In this document: positions 19,809 through 32,080 of the stretch, one piece after another | Numbering within the stretch: the first letter of the stretch is position 1 | Layout of the letters: each line of letters starts with the position of its first letter | NCBI GenBank assembly: GCA_026075535.2 | Contig: AP026545.1 | Span: 3,038,001-3,102,000 of the forward strand | Source: Tricholoma matsutake | Taxonomy: Eukaryota; Basidiomycota; Agaricomycetes; Agaricales; Tricholomataceae | Length of the DNA: 64,000 nucleotides | Reading direction: 5' to 3' | The notes under the pieces: model-generated | Seen by the model: only the letters and a program-made list of their open reading frames with translations | The model's database searches: none | Told to the model about the DNA's origin: nothing | Translations under genes and position numbers: made by a program

Positions 19809-21958
19809 TCATGAGCTCACCGCAGGTACCCTGAGGCTCCCGGTCGCGCGAGTGGTATCTCCACCTACCTCCTTCATGTCGACTTTCAATGATCCATCGA
19901 GCTCGACAACAAACTGTACCTCCACCAAGGTTGTCCATTTGCCCGCATCTTTCGTTTTCCCTTTGACCTTGATCCCAAGTTGGGCATTGCCTTCAATAGC
20001 GCCCAGGTAGACCTCCTTATGAATCACACGATGCTTCACCTCCAATTCTTCTTCTTCTTCTTCCTCTTCATCTGCATCGTCGGCACCCCCGTTCTCCAAT
20101 TTCGACGGCAGCACCTTCTGGATACGGATAGACTCTCTTACCTCCCACACCTCAAACGCAAATCGCTTCGACTCCTCTGCTAATCCAACATCAAACGCAA
20201 CCGTCCTCCTGGCAGGCAACGCAGTCTCCTGCTGCACGACAGGTATCCACGTCCCGCCCAACTCTTTATCATCAGCAGACGGATCGGGGAATAGGATGCC
20301 AATCGTCCGGCTGGTTACCCGAACTTCATTAATGCGAGTGCTGTCTGTCTGGTGATCAGGCCTTTGGAATGCCTTCAGCAGTTCTGCATTCTGCTCATCA
20401 TCGGATATAGATCCAACAAGAGCCGCTTGCAGGGCACACCCCCTCGCCAGTACCGTTGTCGGGTCGCCAACTCCCCCGCCTACGATTGTACCACGCATGA
20501 ACGGCGTCTCCACGTCCTCCCGGAACCCGCCAGTGACGACCACCTGCTCATCTAGACCTGGTAAGCACGTCGAGCCCCCAACGTACACAATCTCATCGAC
20601 GTCGTGAGCATCGATTGCGGCGTCTTCAAGCAACTTAAGCACAGCAGAGGAGACAGACTCGTAGACAGGACGCACGACCAAGTCGAAGCGCATGCGGTTT
20701 ATCGAGCCAGTGTAGTCGAGACCATCTTTTAGAGACTCAACTGAACAATTGGCTGCGCCTGGTGAAGCACTGATTGTGCGCTTAGTATGCTCGATGGCAA
20801 GTCGCAAGCGGGACTCGGCGCGTGCATCGGCGGTGGAGGTCGAAGGGCACACGGTGAGGGGTGTTTTGGTCTTTTTTGTGAAGTCTGTTGCGAAGAATTT
20901 GATGAGCTTGTCGTCAATGAGGTCTCCCCCCACATTGGGTGTCGTGGAAGAGGACAGAACATAGGCAAGCCCAGAGCGGATCGAAAGGAGCGAGAGTGAG
21001 AGCGAGGAAGCGCCGAGGTCAACAATTAGTTGGGTGCGGTCCGGGTGAAGGCCGGGACTCCAAAGATCAGACGTAGTTGTGACGGCAGCAGCAGCAGCTT
21101 CGTCAAGCAGCTGGAGAACAGGGACACCAGCATTCATTGTCGCCTTCTCAAGAGCGTCTTTTTGTGAAGAAGTGAACCACATGGGAACCGTGATGACGGC
21201 ACCCTGTACTTTCTTCCCGAGGAAATCTTCTGCGGATTCGACCAGGGAAGATATGAACATGGTAGTCACTTCAGAAACCGTTAAGATCCGTTCCGCAGGA
21301 AGGGGTTCAGAGCGGGGTGTGGGTGCATGGGAGGCTGCCGGTGTGTTGAGATTAGAAGTAACAGTACTCCGAGGGAGTGGTGTAGGAGCTGGTTGGAGAA
21401 TTTGAACCTTGTAAGCAGGCTCGTCCGGTATGTGGGGGTGTTGTATGACGGGTGCGGATTTGGTCGATTGAGACTGGGGTATCTCAGAAAATCTAGAAAA
21501 GTTGTCGATCAGGACCGAAAACTCGGTGCAAAGGTACACTCACTTTTTCCCGAGCAGATTGCGGAATCCAGTGATGGTATTTTGAGCATTCTTGACAAGT
21601 TGATGCGTTGCTTGATTCCCAATGTACTGCAAAGAACCCCGATCGCTCCTGATGTCCCTCATCGAACAGCAATGCTACTGCTACTCACAATTTCTTCACC
21701 GTTAAATGAGATCGCACATGCAATCTGACGTTCTCCATCTTCATTCGCTATGCATTCTGCCACTCCTTCCTGAAGAATTAAACCAATCGTTAGCACTGTC
21801 CATGCAACGCCTAGATTGATTTAAACCTTGGTGAAAACAGCAATAGAGGCGTAAGAGTTGCCAAAGTTGATTCCTACGACTGGCGGCAGCGATGAGAGTT
21901 CAGATGATATTTCTACGGGTGCCTCAGCGTGGCCGTTTTGTAACACTTTTTGCGACAT
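19809..21958 (-). CDS. SSZ1: SSZ1-like atypical Hsp70 of the ribosome-associated complex
   Basis: Four exons were read (21958-21827, 21769-21689, 21626-21544, 21492-19809), giving 659 codons with intact phase. The N-terminal nucleotide-binding domain has VVGINFGNSYASIAV (a changed version of the Hsp70 GIDLGTT loop), NTITGFRNLLGK, a ITVPMWFTSSQKDAL block, LLDEAAAAA and VYVGGSTCLPGLDEQV. The substrate-binding part is short and divergent, with an acidic run (DADEEEEEEEELE, near 20080). In yeast, Ssz1 pairs with the J-protein Zuo1 on the ribosome exit tunnel and helps Ssb fold new chains. The degenerate phosphate loop and shortened C-terminus separate it from ordinary Hsp70. It is divergent to UBP14 with only 155 bp between starts. 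Confidence 0.9.
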
Positions 21959-22113
21959 CTGTCGCAGACCCTAGGTGCTAGGTGTATGAAGAGATGGCCA
22001 CCTTTCATGGAAAAAAATAATAATAACACGTGCCCTTGCGTGGACATCACATGACATGAATCTCCTATAACTCGAGTCCTCTCGATGAATGGCTATTCTT
22101 ACACCGATCTACC
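21959..22113. promoter_or_regulatory. Shared divergent promoter SSZ1 / UBP14
   Basis: Only 155 bp separate the two start codons. A palindromic CACGTG E-box lies at 22027-22032. No TATA box is obvious. Joint control of a nascent-chain chaperone and a ubiquitin-recycling enzyme is plausible but inferred. Confidence 0.5.
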
Positions 22114-25100
22114 ATGTCTCTTTGCTCCCATCTCGGCGAGCTTGCGCGTCTACAACCTCCTAGACTCTCACAGTCAGTGAATCGCGAGGAATGTACTCAG
22201 TGTTTTGATAATCAGGCTTGTTCTCTTTCTTCTGTTTGGAGCAAATGTTTTACCGTTTTGAACAGGATTCAATTTATGGAGTAGAAGTATGCTTGACTTG
22301 CTTCAACGGAGGATGCCTTGAGGATACAAAGCATCATGCACGCACGCATATTCAGAAATCGGGGCACCGATTCACCCTCAACGTCAAGCGCAAGCTCAAG
22401 CCATCGGCACAGCGTGTAAGTGCTACAACATGACTTTGTGTGCGTTGCATTTAGATGTGTGTTTCATTAGTCGGAGGAGGAAGAACCTCCAGCAAAAATG
22501 ACAAAATTAGCCATCGCAGAAGATCGGGAGGAAGACAAGTACGAATATTCGACGGTCATCAAGTGCTGGAATTGTGATGCAGGAAAAGGTTCTGAAATCG
22601 TGAATGCTGTGGGTGACCCCAAGGTGTGAGATCACATTCATTTTTGTTATTATCTACTTATCATATTTGTAGATTCAATCTCTTGTTGATGGCGTCATGC
22701 AATCCATGTCTTCCGCCCGCCAATCAGAAGTAAAAGCATGGGAAGAGGAGATTATACCATGTGAACATACGCTTACCATCGAGCAACTTGCCATAGGACC
22801 AATTCCTGCGTCAGGTATGCTGGAAACTAAATCCCAGGAGACAAGTTTCAACGCTGTACAGGTCTCGCTCACTGTTCAAGTTGTGACCTCAAGGAGAACC
22901 TCTGGCTCTGTATGACATGTGGCTCGCTGGGGTGTGGACGCCAACAATATGGAGGACTCGGTGGAAATGGCCACGGGCTGGCCCATTACGAAGTCACAGG
23001 TCACGGCGTCAGCGTGAAACTGGGAACAATTACGCCGGAAGGCGGGGCAGGTTTGTGAATTCAACTGTCTTTCCGAGTCACTTCCGTTTACATTGCTTCC
23101 GGCAGATGTTTACTGCTATGTCTGTAACGATGCGAAACAGGATCCGGAGCTGGCCGCGCATCTATCTACGTTCGGCATCAACGTTCAGACACTAACGAAG
23201 ACTGAGAAGAGCATGACTGAACTTGTAAACTTACTTTTATTTCGACATAATCGGTCTCCCTCTGAAATTCTTATCCAGCAAATTGAACACAACCTAAAAT
23301 ACGACTTTTCTTTAACTAGTGAAGACGGTCTCGCCCTCGAACCCTTATTTGGGCCCGGACTCACTGGCCTCCAAAATCTTGGTAATAGGCAAGTCACCCC
23401 GGACCCTGTCATATTTCTAGCTCACTAGAATTTTATAGTTGCTACATGGCCTCCGTCCTGCAAACCCTGTTCTCCCTCCCTAAGTTCCAGATGCGGTACG
23501 ATACCCTAGCTCAAACCCACGCGATTGCATGCACTGTCGCGCTCCCCACCGATTGCGTTGAGTGCCAGATGCATAAAATTGCTGATGGTTTGCTGAGCGG
23601 ACGGTACTCTCACCCAGCGAATTACTCCGGCAAGCCCAGTATCTCGGCGCTGCAGCATTCATCTCCGACTCCCGTGTTTCAGGAGGGTATAAGACCGGTA
23701 GGGTTTAAAGTGCTCATAGGGAAGGGCCACGAGGAGTTCTCGACAATGAGGCAGCAGGATTCGGAGGAGTTTTTCACGCATTTGATTACCGTCCTGAGGA
23801 GGGATATGCATAAGTATAAAGATCGTTCTGATCAAGGTAAAAACCCGTTTAGCGGTAACGCGATCGCTGATTTCATTCTCTTGCTAGATCCAACAACAAT
23901 CTTCTCGTACGGCATGGAACAACGTCTCCAATGTGGTGACTGCAAGAGGGTGAGGTATAGAGTGGATGCGATGGATGTGGTTAGCGTCGCTGTACCCGCG
24001 CACGAGAAAGAGAAAGATGCAGACGGGAAGGTTATCTATGCTGCGGTTCAGCTAGTGCAATGCCTCGGAGCACTACTTAATTCAGAGGCCCTGGAATACG
24101 CGTGTCCACATTGCCAGAAGTCGGTACATGCTATAAAGTGAGTTATTATAAATTATTCAGATCTTTCAAGACTCATTTCTGGCTGAAGGCGAACAAAATT
24201 TGCTTCGTTCCCGCAGGTCCTCGTCATACATGCGAAGAAGTTCCAGCTCGTCAACTGGGTCCCTGCGAAACTGGGCAAATACTGATTCCTATTCCGCGCT
24301 CTGATCTTCCTTAACGCTGATGATTTTAGATATCCCTGTGATCCTGCCTCCCGACGATCTGCTCGAGTTCGGCGAACAGCATCTCGGGCATGGACTTCAG
24401 TCAACTGAGGAGGAACTGCCATGTGATGCAACTGGTCTGTATACTCACCAACCTACAAAACTTCCCGTTCACAGCACTGATAAATATTTTCCATTGTAGC
24501 CCCTGCACTCCCTCAATTCAATGAAGCAGCAATGGCACAGTTGGAAGGAATGGGCTTCCCGACAGTTCGATGTCAAAAAGCCTTACTAGCGACAGGAAAC
24601 GCTGACCCAGAAGTTGCGATGGAGTGGCTGTTTGATCACATGGAAGATCCAGGTTTGTCGTGATCTTTCTATGAAGGTCGAATTGACTAACCTTTGTGTA
24701 GACATTGACGCCCCTATCCAACTATCAGCCTACAGTAGCGGTGGTTCGTCCGTTGCTGAACCGTCCGAGGAGCAAGTGAGTATGTTGTCCGATATGGGTT
24801 TCACACCTGCCCAGGCACGCAAAGCACTCCGAGGTACTGTAAGTGGACTTCAAGCTTACGTTGTGCATTTTGGTATTGAGGATACGACTCATTGTAGGCG
24901 GGAGATGTGGAACGTGCGGTAGAATGGCTGTTCAATCACCCCGACGACACGGGCGAAGCGGCTGCCCCAGCTCCTTCGGTACCTGGGTCGACAGACCTGC
25001 CAGCGCGATACCGGCTCAAAGCATTCATCTCGCACAAAGGACCCTCAGTCCATTCAGGGCACTATGTTGCACATATACGCGTCGGGGACAATTGGGTACT

Positions 25101-25191
25101 GTTTAACGATGAGAAGGTGGTCAAGGCGGATGAGGAGAGTGTGAAGGAATTGAAGAAGTTGGCATATTTGTATGTCTTCGAAAGGATTTAG
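22114..25191 (+). CDS. UBP14: Ubiquitin C-terminal hydrolase, UBP14/USP5 (isopeptidase T) type
   Basis: A multi-exon gene. In order it encodes an N-terminal variant UBP zinc finger (CTQC...VCLTC), a ZnF-UBP domain (CSSCDLKENLWLCMTCGSLGCGR with GNGHGLAHYE, about 22870-23030) that grips the free ubiquitin tail, the peptidase core with Cys box (LGNS-CYMASVLQTLF, 23380-23470) and QQDSEEFF, two UBA domains (MGFPTVRCQKAL near 24550; MGFTPAQARKAL near 24790) and the His box (VHSGHYVAHI, 25050-25075, then NWVLFNDEKV). This enzyme takes apart unanchored ubiquitin chains. At least three introns appear to use GC donors (22216, 23389, 24275); the second splits the catalytic Cys box. It ends TAG at 25189. 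Confidence 0.93.
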
Positions 25192-25590
25192 ACTGGATTG
25201 AGTTGCCCTTGTCCATGGGACGTGTTGCAGAATTGCAGAATTGTAGAATTTATCAACTAACTGAGTCAGAGTTTGTGCCGTGAAGCGAGCTGGATAAAGC
25301 ATTACTGCGGTGAATACATTAAGACGTTAAAGAACCCAAGTCTCCCTCAACAATACTCCTGATTAGCTTCGAGGATCGATGCTTCTTCTGTTTTGACGGG
25401 TGAGTAGCCAATATCAATACGGCCACTAGAAACGATAACGTCCATAAGCAGAAAAGCACCTAGGGATCAGGTTTTGAGTGCTCACCAGAGTATCGAAGTT
25501 ATTGCTATTGCAGAGACGTGTGTTAGATCGCTGAAGAAATCAGCGTTAGGAGCCGTCAACGAGATGTGGCAAACATTAGCTACCAGGTCA
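25192..25590. other. Convergent intergenic region UBP14 / CCT3
   Basis: This contains the two 3' UTRs. I see no gene; short open frames here are shadows. Confidence 0.6.
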
Positions 25591-27742
25591 TTAACTCTCC
25601 ATAATCTCCTCAGGGGGTGCCCCACCTCCTCCCCCACTCTGATCCTTCTCCTTTCGTATCGCTTGCACGACATCGTCTACCCTTAAGAGCATGCGGGCGG
25701 CCTGGAGCGACAATATCAGACAGTCAGAAGCTTTACATGCGGAAGCAGAAAACGCACCTCGATAGCTGTTTTCAGTGTTTGGATCTGTAGATGGTGCGGT
25801 TGTTCAGTCAACAGTGCAATTGCAAACGGTGAACAGGACGATTACCTTGACACTGGCAGACTCGTACAGCCCGTAGGTTTTCATATCCACAATCTTCCCT
25901 GTATCCCCATTCACACCCCACGAGTGCTCTCCATTCGCATGCTTAGCCTTCCAGCGATAACGCCGACATCAGCCAAGGTCCAAGGAAAGCAAGAAGACGA
26001 ACGCACCCTAAGCTCCGTAAGCACTCTCATCGCATTCCCTCCAGCATTCTGGACCAGAGTCCTTGGAATGACCTCCATAGCATCTGCCACAGCTCTAAAT
26101 GGCCATCCCTCGACGCCCTTAATCTTCCGAGCAGCTGCACTCAGGCCAACGCTAATCGCCATCTCTGTGGCGCCCCCACCGGGCGCAAGCGCGGGGTTGA
26201 ATACGACATTGCGCGCAACGGACATAGCATCAGCAAGATTGCGGTCGATCTCGTTCAGAATGTCCTTGGACGGGCCACGAAGCAGGATCGTGCAGGCTTT
26301 TGGGGTATTACATTCGGTTAGGAAGGTAAAGTATCTTAGAGAAAAGAAGCGAAGAGAGTGGGCGTTGAGGAGAAGAGGGAAAGCATAATGAAAACGTACT
26401 CATCGCCGATTTTTTCAATGTTAAAAAGTCCACATTGTGTCCCAACGTCAGCCTCGTGGAGGTCCTCGACGCGGTTGACAATGGTGGCACCGACAGCGAG
26501 CGCGATACGATTGTTGTCCGACTTGCGGACGCGTCTAATGGCCGAGACGTTGTATTTTTCGAGTACATGCTGGGCCGTATCTTCGAGCAATATCAACCGA
26601 TTAATCTATAAGCCCCTGAGTAGAGAGACGAAAAACGTACCAGAGACACCCTTCTCGGTGATTACCAGATCCGGCTTGAACTCAAGAATCTTGTGTACGA
26701 GCGCCTTGACCTGCTCTTCTTCGATATCCTGGGCTCTCGCCCAGTCTTCGTCTTTCGAAAACTCCATATTTGTCTGTGATTCCCCCTTCTTATACTCCAG
26801 GGGGCAGTCTAACAATACAATCCGCGGATTCCTGATCCTCCGTCTCATATTCGGATGTGTGATGTCCTTGTTGAGCATAACACCACTCAGCACTCTACTA
26901 TCCTCGATCTCACCACCAGGCACCTTCTCTACTCGTGCATAGCGCTTGATGTCGACGGTTTTCAGTCCATTATCCTCGTGAGCCACGGTACGTACAGCTT
27001 GCAATGCAAGCGTACACATGAGCTCTGACCAGCGGGCAGAGAACTTAGTGCCGATGGAGGTCTTGATGAGTGCGAGCATGGCATCGTCGTCGGTAGTGTC
27101 AATAGGGACGGAGACCCGTGCGATGATCTCGAGGGCTTCTTTTAAGGCCTTGTTGTAGGCGGAGATGATCACGACTGGATGGATACCACGTTCAAGCTGA
27201 GACAAGGATTGGGCGAGGATTTCACCAGCTGCAATGTGCATTAATAATACGCCCAATATGAAAAGGACGAAGCCTCGTACCGAGGATAATAACACTTGTC
27301 GTTCCATCCCCACATTCCTCATCCTGGGTCCGGCTGAGCTCTATCATGTTTTTCGCAGCTGGATGGGCTACATCGATTTCCCGCAGAATAGCATTTCCAT
27401 CGTTAGTTAGCCTGATACATATGATCGTAAGTTGCGAATATATATATGTTGCTGATTCCAGACGTACAGGATGCCTCCCATAGGGTCTAGTATCATTTTC
27501 AGCATGGACTTTGGACCTAAACACGTTCGTATCACGTCTGCAACGGTCTTGGGCTTGTGAGTCCATTACATATCTTCGAGATCCACGATAAAAAAAGCAC
27601 CTTTGCCGCCGTGATGTTTGAGATCTGGGCTTTGCGCCCTGACTGTCGTTCGGGCGCAGTATCTGAAGAAGATGGGCTTAGACTAATGACCAAAGGAAGG
27701 AACGGCGCGCATACTCATTACAAAAACTGGTGTTTGAGACAT
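25591..27742 (-). CDS. CCT3: T-complex chaperonin gamma subunit (CCT3)
   Basis: The spliced minus-strand product reads [22 protein letters not shown] at the start, [31 protein letters not shown] and DGTTSVIIL (ATP site of group II chaperonins), [12 protein letters not shown], then [42 protein letters not shown], and a C-terminal [15 protein letters not shown] with a Gly-rich tail. The segment [15 protein letters not shown] is typical of the gamma subunit (QTNVEITREEDF in animals; established knowledge). It is one of eight paralogous subunits of the cytosolic TRiC/CCT ring that folds actin and tubulin. About ten introns, most near 55 bp. The stop is TAA at 25591-25593. Confidence 0.93.
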
Positions 27743-28171
27743 CGCAGTCAATTATTTGGGAGATGCGACGTGGTTGAGGACTGGTACGGTTGAGATGGTC
27801 TTCAAAAATGCTTGGCACGTGCAGATTTTAAAAGTTAAACTGTTTCCTCTCCGATCAACTACAAAGGAACGTTTATTACGCAAAACTTAACTAGAGTCTA
27901 TGTAACTTGGCTAAACATGGCGCTACTCATCATCAATCGTTATAGGGAACGTGGTTAGATTAAGAGGGGGCGAAGTCCCAACGTGCGGGCAAAATACCGG
28001 ATGGAGGAGAGCTATTTCTTATACATGCCCAAGCGTCGGATATATCGATGCCTGCTCATGCATAAGAAACCCTCACCAGTCTGTCATTAAGGTTTCCTTT
28101 GGAAAATGGCCTTGGCATGCCGCGGCGCGCCGGCTAATAAAAGACGGCGATGCCAATCTTACAATAAGCAA
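27743..28171. other. Intergenic region CCT3 / DGK1
   Basis: It contains the CCT3 promoter and DGK1 3' flank. The open frame 27951-28298 (+) overlaps the DGK1 last exon on the other strand and shows no known domain. Nothing else is seen. Confidence 0.6.
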
Positions 28172-29570
28172 TCATGAGGATGGCGATGCGGAAAACAGTC
28201 CGAGGAGTTTAAGGAAACCCAGGATACAACCTCCCGAGATAATTGGCAGAGTCAAATTATCGTCCAAAGAGCCTAGATCTAGACGACAATTGGATTAGCA
28301 CCCCAACGAAAGCAGCAAGCAAAAACAGGCACCCAAAGCTTCTGCAACACCACTAATCAAGCCCGCCACAACACCAAGCCCACCCAAGCCCACCCACCGT
28401 CCAGTGACGCTAGATGAGGACGCCAAGCTAGCGCCACTGTCCCAAACCCAGCTTAGGCCAGGAGTCCCGCTGCGAAAGGGGGCAACCCACCCCCAGAAGC
28501 CGACGGCGATGAGCGTGCCAGTGACAGTGGCTGCTATGAACCCTGCGAGGGACTTGCGAGGCGCGAGTGGGAGACGGAGGAAAGGGAGACGGGAAGGGAG
28601 ACGTGGCGTCTTGGCGCCAAAGAGGCGGCCAACGGTAGATGCTGCTGTGTCGGCCCAGGAGAGGCTAATGGAGGGAAGAGCATTAGAGAGACTCAGCAAC
28701 TCTAATGCAAAGAATACGTACATGAGAATGGATATAGTGGCCACATCAATGGGGTAGAATGTTAGAACAAAGTTGACTCCGAGAATATACCATAGGATTC
28801 CATTTGTAGATTTCTGTGATAACAAAGTTAGAAGAAAAAAAGTAACTATAAAAGAGAACACAAACCTTTTCACTTTCACGCATGAGAAAGCCGACGCACC
28901 GCTCGAAGGTCCGCTCAAAAGCAGGGTATCTTAGTCGAAGTATATCGATGGGTACGAGAAAGACCAATGCTGTCCACAGGAGGAATACAACGATTTTGAC
29001 GTCGCCGTTGTGTACATAGAGGTACAAAGTAAAGAACCCTGTATGTAAATATAAGTGAGACATTAGGAGGAACGCATAGAGAGCAAAAAACGCACCGATT
29101 GAGGAATGGAGTACTTTTCTTGGTATTTCCCAATCTATTTTTTCAACTGGCTTGAGTGTAACAGGCTTCCCCGCGACAGAGTTATTCAGCCGGCCATTCA
29201 TGACGACCACGACAGGTGCGTCGGGCGTTTCACCACGTTTGGCAGCGCCATTGACAGTAAGAACAGCCTCCACCTCTCGTTGGTCATACTGTTCCGAATC
29301 ATAGTTGTCATCCAGCTCCCCCATGTCGGTGCTATCGAGATGGCCCAGCCCCTCAAGCGTCCTGATAACTTTCCTGGTGATATTTTTCACACCCTTTGGG
29401 TCGGACGATAAGGGGGTGGCAGAGAAAGTGACAATGGGAGAAGGAGAGCGCTTGCTGGACGGAGTTGATCTGGTCGACGCGGTAGAGTGAGTGCGACGCC
29501 GACGAGGAAGTTGTGGGGGTTGTGAAAATTGATGGTCGTGTGCGGAAACGACGGAATCACGAGCTGTCAT
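28172..29570 (-). CDS. DGK1: CTP-dependent diacylglycerol kinase, Dgk1 type
   Basis: Four exons on the minus strand. The first encodes a long Ser/Arg/Pro-rich cytosolic N-terminus followed by WEIPRKVLHSSIG. Hydrophobic segments follow (LYLYVHNGDVKIVVFLLWTALVF-like region near 29000; GILWYILGVNFVL near 28770). The CTP-transferase signature SWADTAASTVGRLFG lies near 28640, then RKSLAGF near 28555. The last exon (from about 28265) gives SLDDNLTLPIISG, a highly conserved end of the family, and stops with TGA at 28172-28174. The acceptor is a second AG (GATCTAG|GC), which keeps the phase. In yeast Dgk1 sits in the ER/nuclear envelope and makes phosphatidate from diacylglycerol with CTP, opposing the Pah1 phosphatase. 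Confidence 0.88.
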
Positions 29571-30062
29571 AATACTTTCTGTTCTACTGTTTGACGTCGA
29601 CTAGGATAGCGTAGAAAGATAAGAGGACACTGCGGACGACGACGACGACGACGAGAAACAAGAGTAGACTACTACTGACTACTACTCTTGTTTGTCCCCA
29701 TTTGGTTGGCCACTTTAACCGGAGTAGCATACGTTCCCTTCAACAACCTGACAGACTATAAACATCCATCTGCCTACATGGCCGCTTCCCCTAGTAGTAG
29801 CTATAGTAAATTTCATTTTTGTGGTGTACTAATAATCTCAGAATGGGTATGTCTGAGATAATGATAGACAGGACTTGAGATTAATTATGGCAAAACGCTG
29901 TGCTGGGCTTTGCATGTTCACTGTTCCGTACTACGTGGATCAGCCTCAACTTCACACAATGTCCACAATGACCCCGCCTGATTCCCATGTACTTAGCCCT
30001 GACATTCAGGCAAGTCCGAATTTTGGAGGTCATGTATCATAAAACATATGTACAGAAAGTGG
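29571..30062. other. Intergenic region DGK1 / RPS22
   Basis: It has a (GAC)n stretch at about 29635-29653 followed by an inverted repeat (AAACAAGAGTAG ... CTACTCTTGTTT, about 29653-29694). No gene is seen. Confidence 0.6.
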
Positions 30063-30875
30063 CTAATACACATATCCCAGCATCTTTCCACCAATATTTT
30101 TGCGACGAGCCTCTTCATGGTCAAGAATACCAGAAGACGTTGTCTGCAACCAAATAATTCAGCGCCAAATCCTGCACAATGAACGGCCTGAACATACCAG
30201 AATAAGAATGCCGAAACCACGGGCAGGAAGCAACAGATTGATCCAGGACTCGATTTGGGTCAGTTGAACGTTGAAGCGTGGGGAGATGACACCACATTTA
30301 TTGAGGCGACCATTGAGCTGGATCACAATCTTGCCTGAACGGTGGTCATCAATGATTTCGAATTCACCAATATAGCCTAGTAAAAATGAAAATGAAAACA
30401 GGTTAGCAAACATCAATAGATGTATAAGGGAGGACATCAAAAAATGTAGTCTCTACAGTGAACTCGTCTCCATAGATATTTGGGAAACACGTTATTTGGT
30501 TTAGAGGGACAAAAGGTGCATTTGTATTTCGGAGCCTTAAAACGAAGGACGCGTAGAGGTAAAACCGCGTCAATCGTAGTTATAACTCCGAGAGCGTTGG
30601 GAGAACAACAGAGGAAATGATTTGGATGTGCGGTGATACTCACCATGACGCTGCATGACACTCAAGAATTTTACGACGACCTTGGAAGACGGTCGGATGA
30701 GGACCTGACGCTTGCCACGGCGTTCTGCATTGACAATGTTGTTCTGTAGTTTACATTAACGAGCAGCATTGCAAGCAACCATAGGTAACTTACGAGGCAG
30801 TCGTTCTGCAACAGGTGTCAATGTAATTGAACTTTACATGTAAGTAGCACTCACCAGAACGGAGACGCGAACCAT
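30063..30875 (-). CDS. RPS22: 40S ribosomal protein uS8 (Rps22/RPS15A)
   Basis: The spliced product starts MVRVSVLNDCL and continues [67 protein letters not shown] and [14 protein letters not shown] to GKMLGYVY and TAG. This is the full 130-residue family length. One exon is only 12 bases (AACGACTGCCTC near 30790), flanked by GT and AG ends. uS8 binds helix h21 of 18S rRNA and is needed for early 40S assembly. It is paired head-to-head with RPS17. Short early introns are typical of fungal ribosomal protein genes. Confidence 0.95.
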
Positions 30876-31221
30876 TTTTGTGACGTCGGAGATACTAGTG
30901 GGATAAAAGAAGAAGGAAAGTGAGCACTAATGAAACCCAGTCTGAGTGTCGTGCTATGGAGAGCGCGAGTCAAACGGGCTGTCGAGAAGCAAGAAAACTA
31001 TAGCTATCATCCCGTAGTTCTCATCGTAGCTGATCATAGCTTGCACCGAGCGAAAGAATATTTACCTTGAAATCGAGTCTTGAGGTCGTCGAAGCTTTGA
31101 CGAGGAAACAAAATAAATTGGTTTTGTGTGTATTTGGAGATCTGTACAGTACCCAAGCCACCACGGCATTTCCCGGCAGCCAACTCCTTCCAACGTTCGC
31201 CATCCACATTTCACAGACGAC
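30876..31221. promoter_or_regulatory. Shared divergent promoter of two 40S protein genes
   Basis: The 346 bp between the RPS22 and RPS17 starts contain a TGACGTC element at about 30881-30887 and T-rich/C-rich tracts. Head-to-head order suggests joint control of two 40S subunit genes; this is inferred. Confidence 0.5.
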
Positions 31222-31870
31222 ATGGTACGAAAATCTCAGCTAGTATTCAGTTCTTATTCATGTTTTCTTATGTCTCCAGGGCCGTGTTCGCACAAAAACT
31301 ACAAAGAGGGCTTCTCGCGTTTTGATTGAAAAATAGTGTGTTCATATCTCAAGTATCAGCTCTTGACACTAACTTTTCAACTCGTAGTTACCCTCGCCTA
31401 ACCCTCGACTTCCATACAAATAAGCGTATCATCGATGAAGTGGTATGTACCTTCCATATTATCTCTGAAATGTTACATATACAATATTAGGCTGTCGTTC
31501 CTTCCAAACGCTTGCGCAACAAAATCTCAGGGTTTACCACCCATTTGATGAAGCGCATCCAGCGCGGTCCCGTGCGTGGCATCTCCTTCAAGCTGCAGGA
31601 GGAAGAGCGCGAACGCAAGGACAACTACGTTCCCGAAATTTCTGCTCTAGACACTTCCGCCACCGGTTTGGAGGTTGACCCTGACACAAAGGTGCGTATA
31701 GGAGCTCCCTCTCATACTGACGGCTCATTAAATACTGGTTTGTACAGGCTCTCCTAACCGCGCTCAACTTTGATTCACTCCCTGTCAATGTCGTCGTTCC
31801 CGTGATTGCCGTGCCGGAGCGCGGGCCTCGACGTGAGCGACGGAATGTCCCTGGTGCCGCCCGGACATAG
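31222..31870 (+). CDS. RPS17: 40S ribosomal protein eS17 (Rps17)
   Basis: The first exon is just the ATG (31222-31224). A GT-AG intron follows, then [78 protein letters not shown] and a last exon ending [16 protein letters not shown] with TAG at 31868. The family's usual length (about 135-145) is kept. eS17 lies in the 40S beak/platform region and is essential in yeast. Introns sit after the ATG and in the middle, as in many basidiomycetes. Confidence 0.95.
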
Positions 31871-32080
31871 GCTGTGAGAGATAGTATTCGTACAACAACA
31901 CGTATATGTTTTGCATGCAAAAAATTCTTATGACACCTTTATCATGCGATTGCATGCAACCTCCTAATTTGTTCGTAAGCGTTGCTAAGTACTGGCCCAC
32001 CTACTGGATTATTTTCGACAAGTCAGAAGTTTTCCCACGCTCCTGAGTCTTGCTCCAAACGCTCATCATCTCGACTCAAC

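Noticed and set aside
27951..28298. 115-codon plus-strand frame between CCT3 and DGK1
   Set aside because: It overlaps the last DGK1 exon, which has a conserved protein end; no domain seen.
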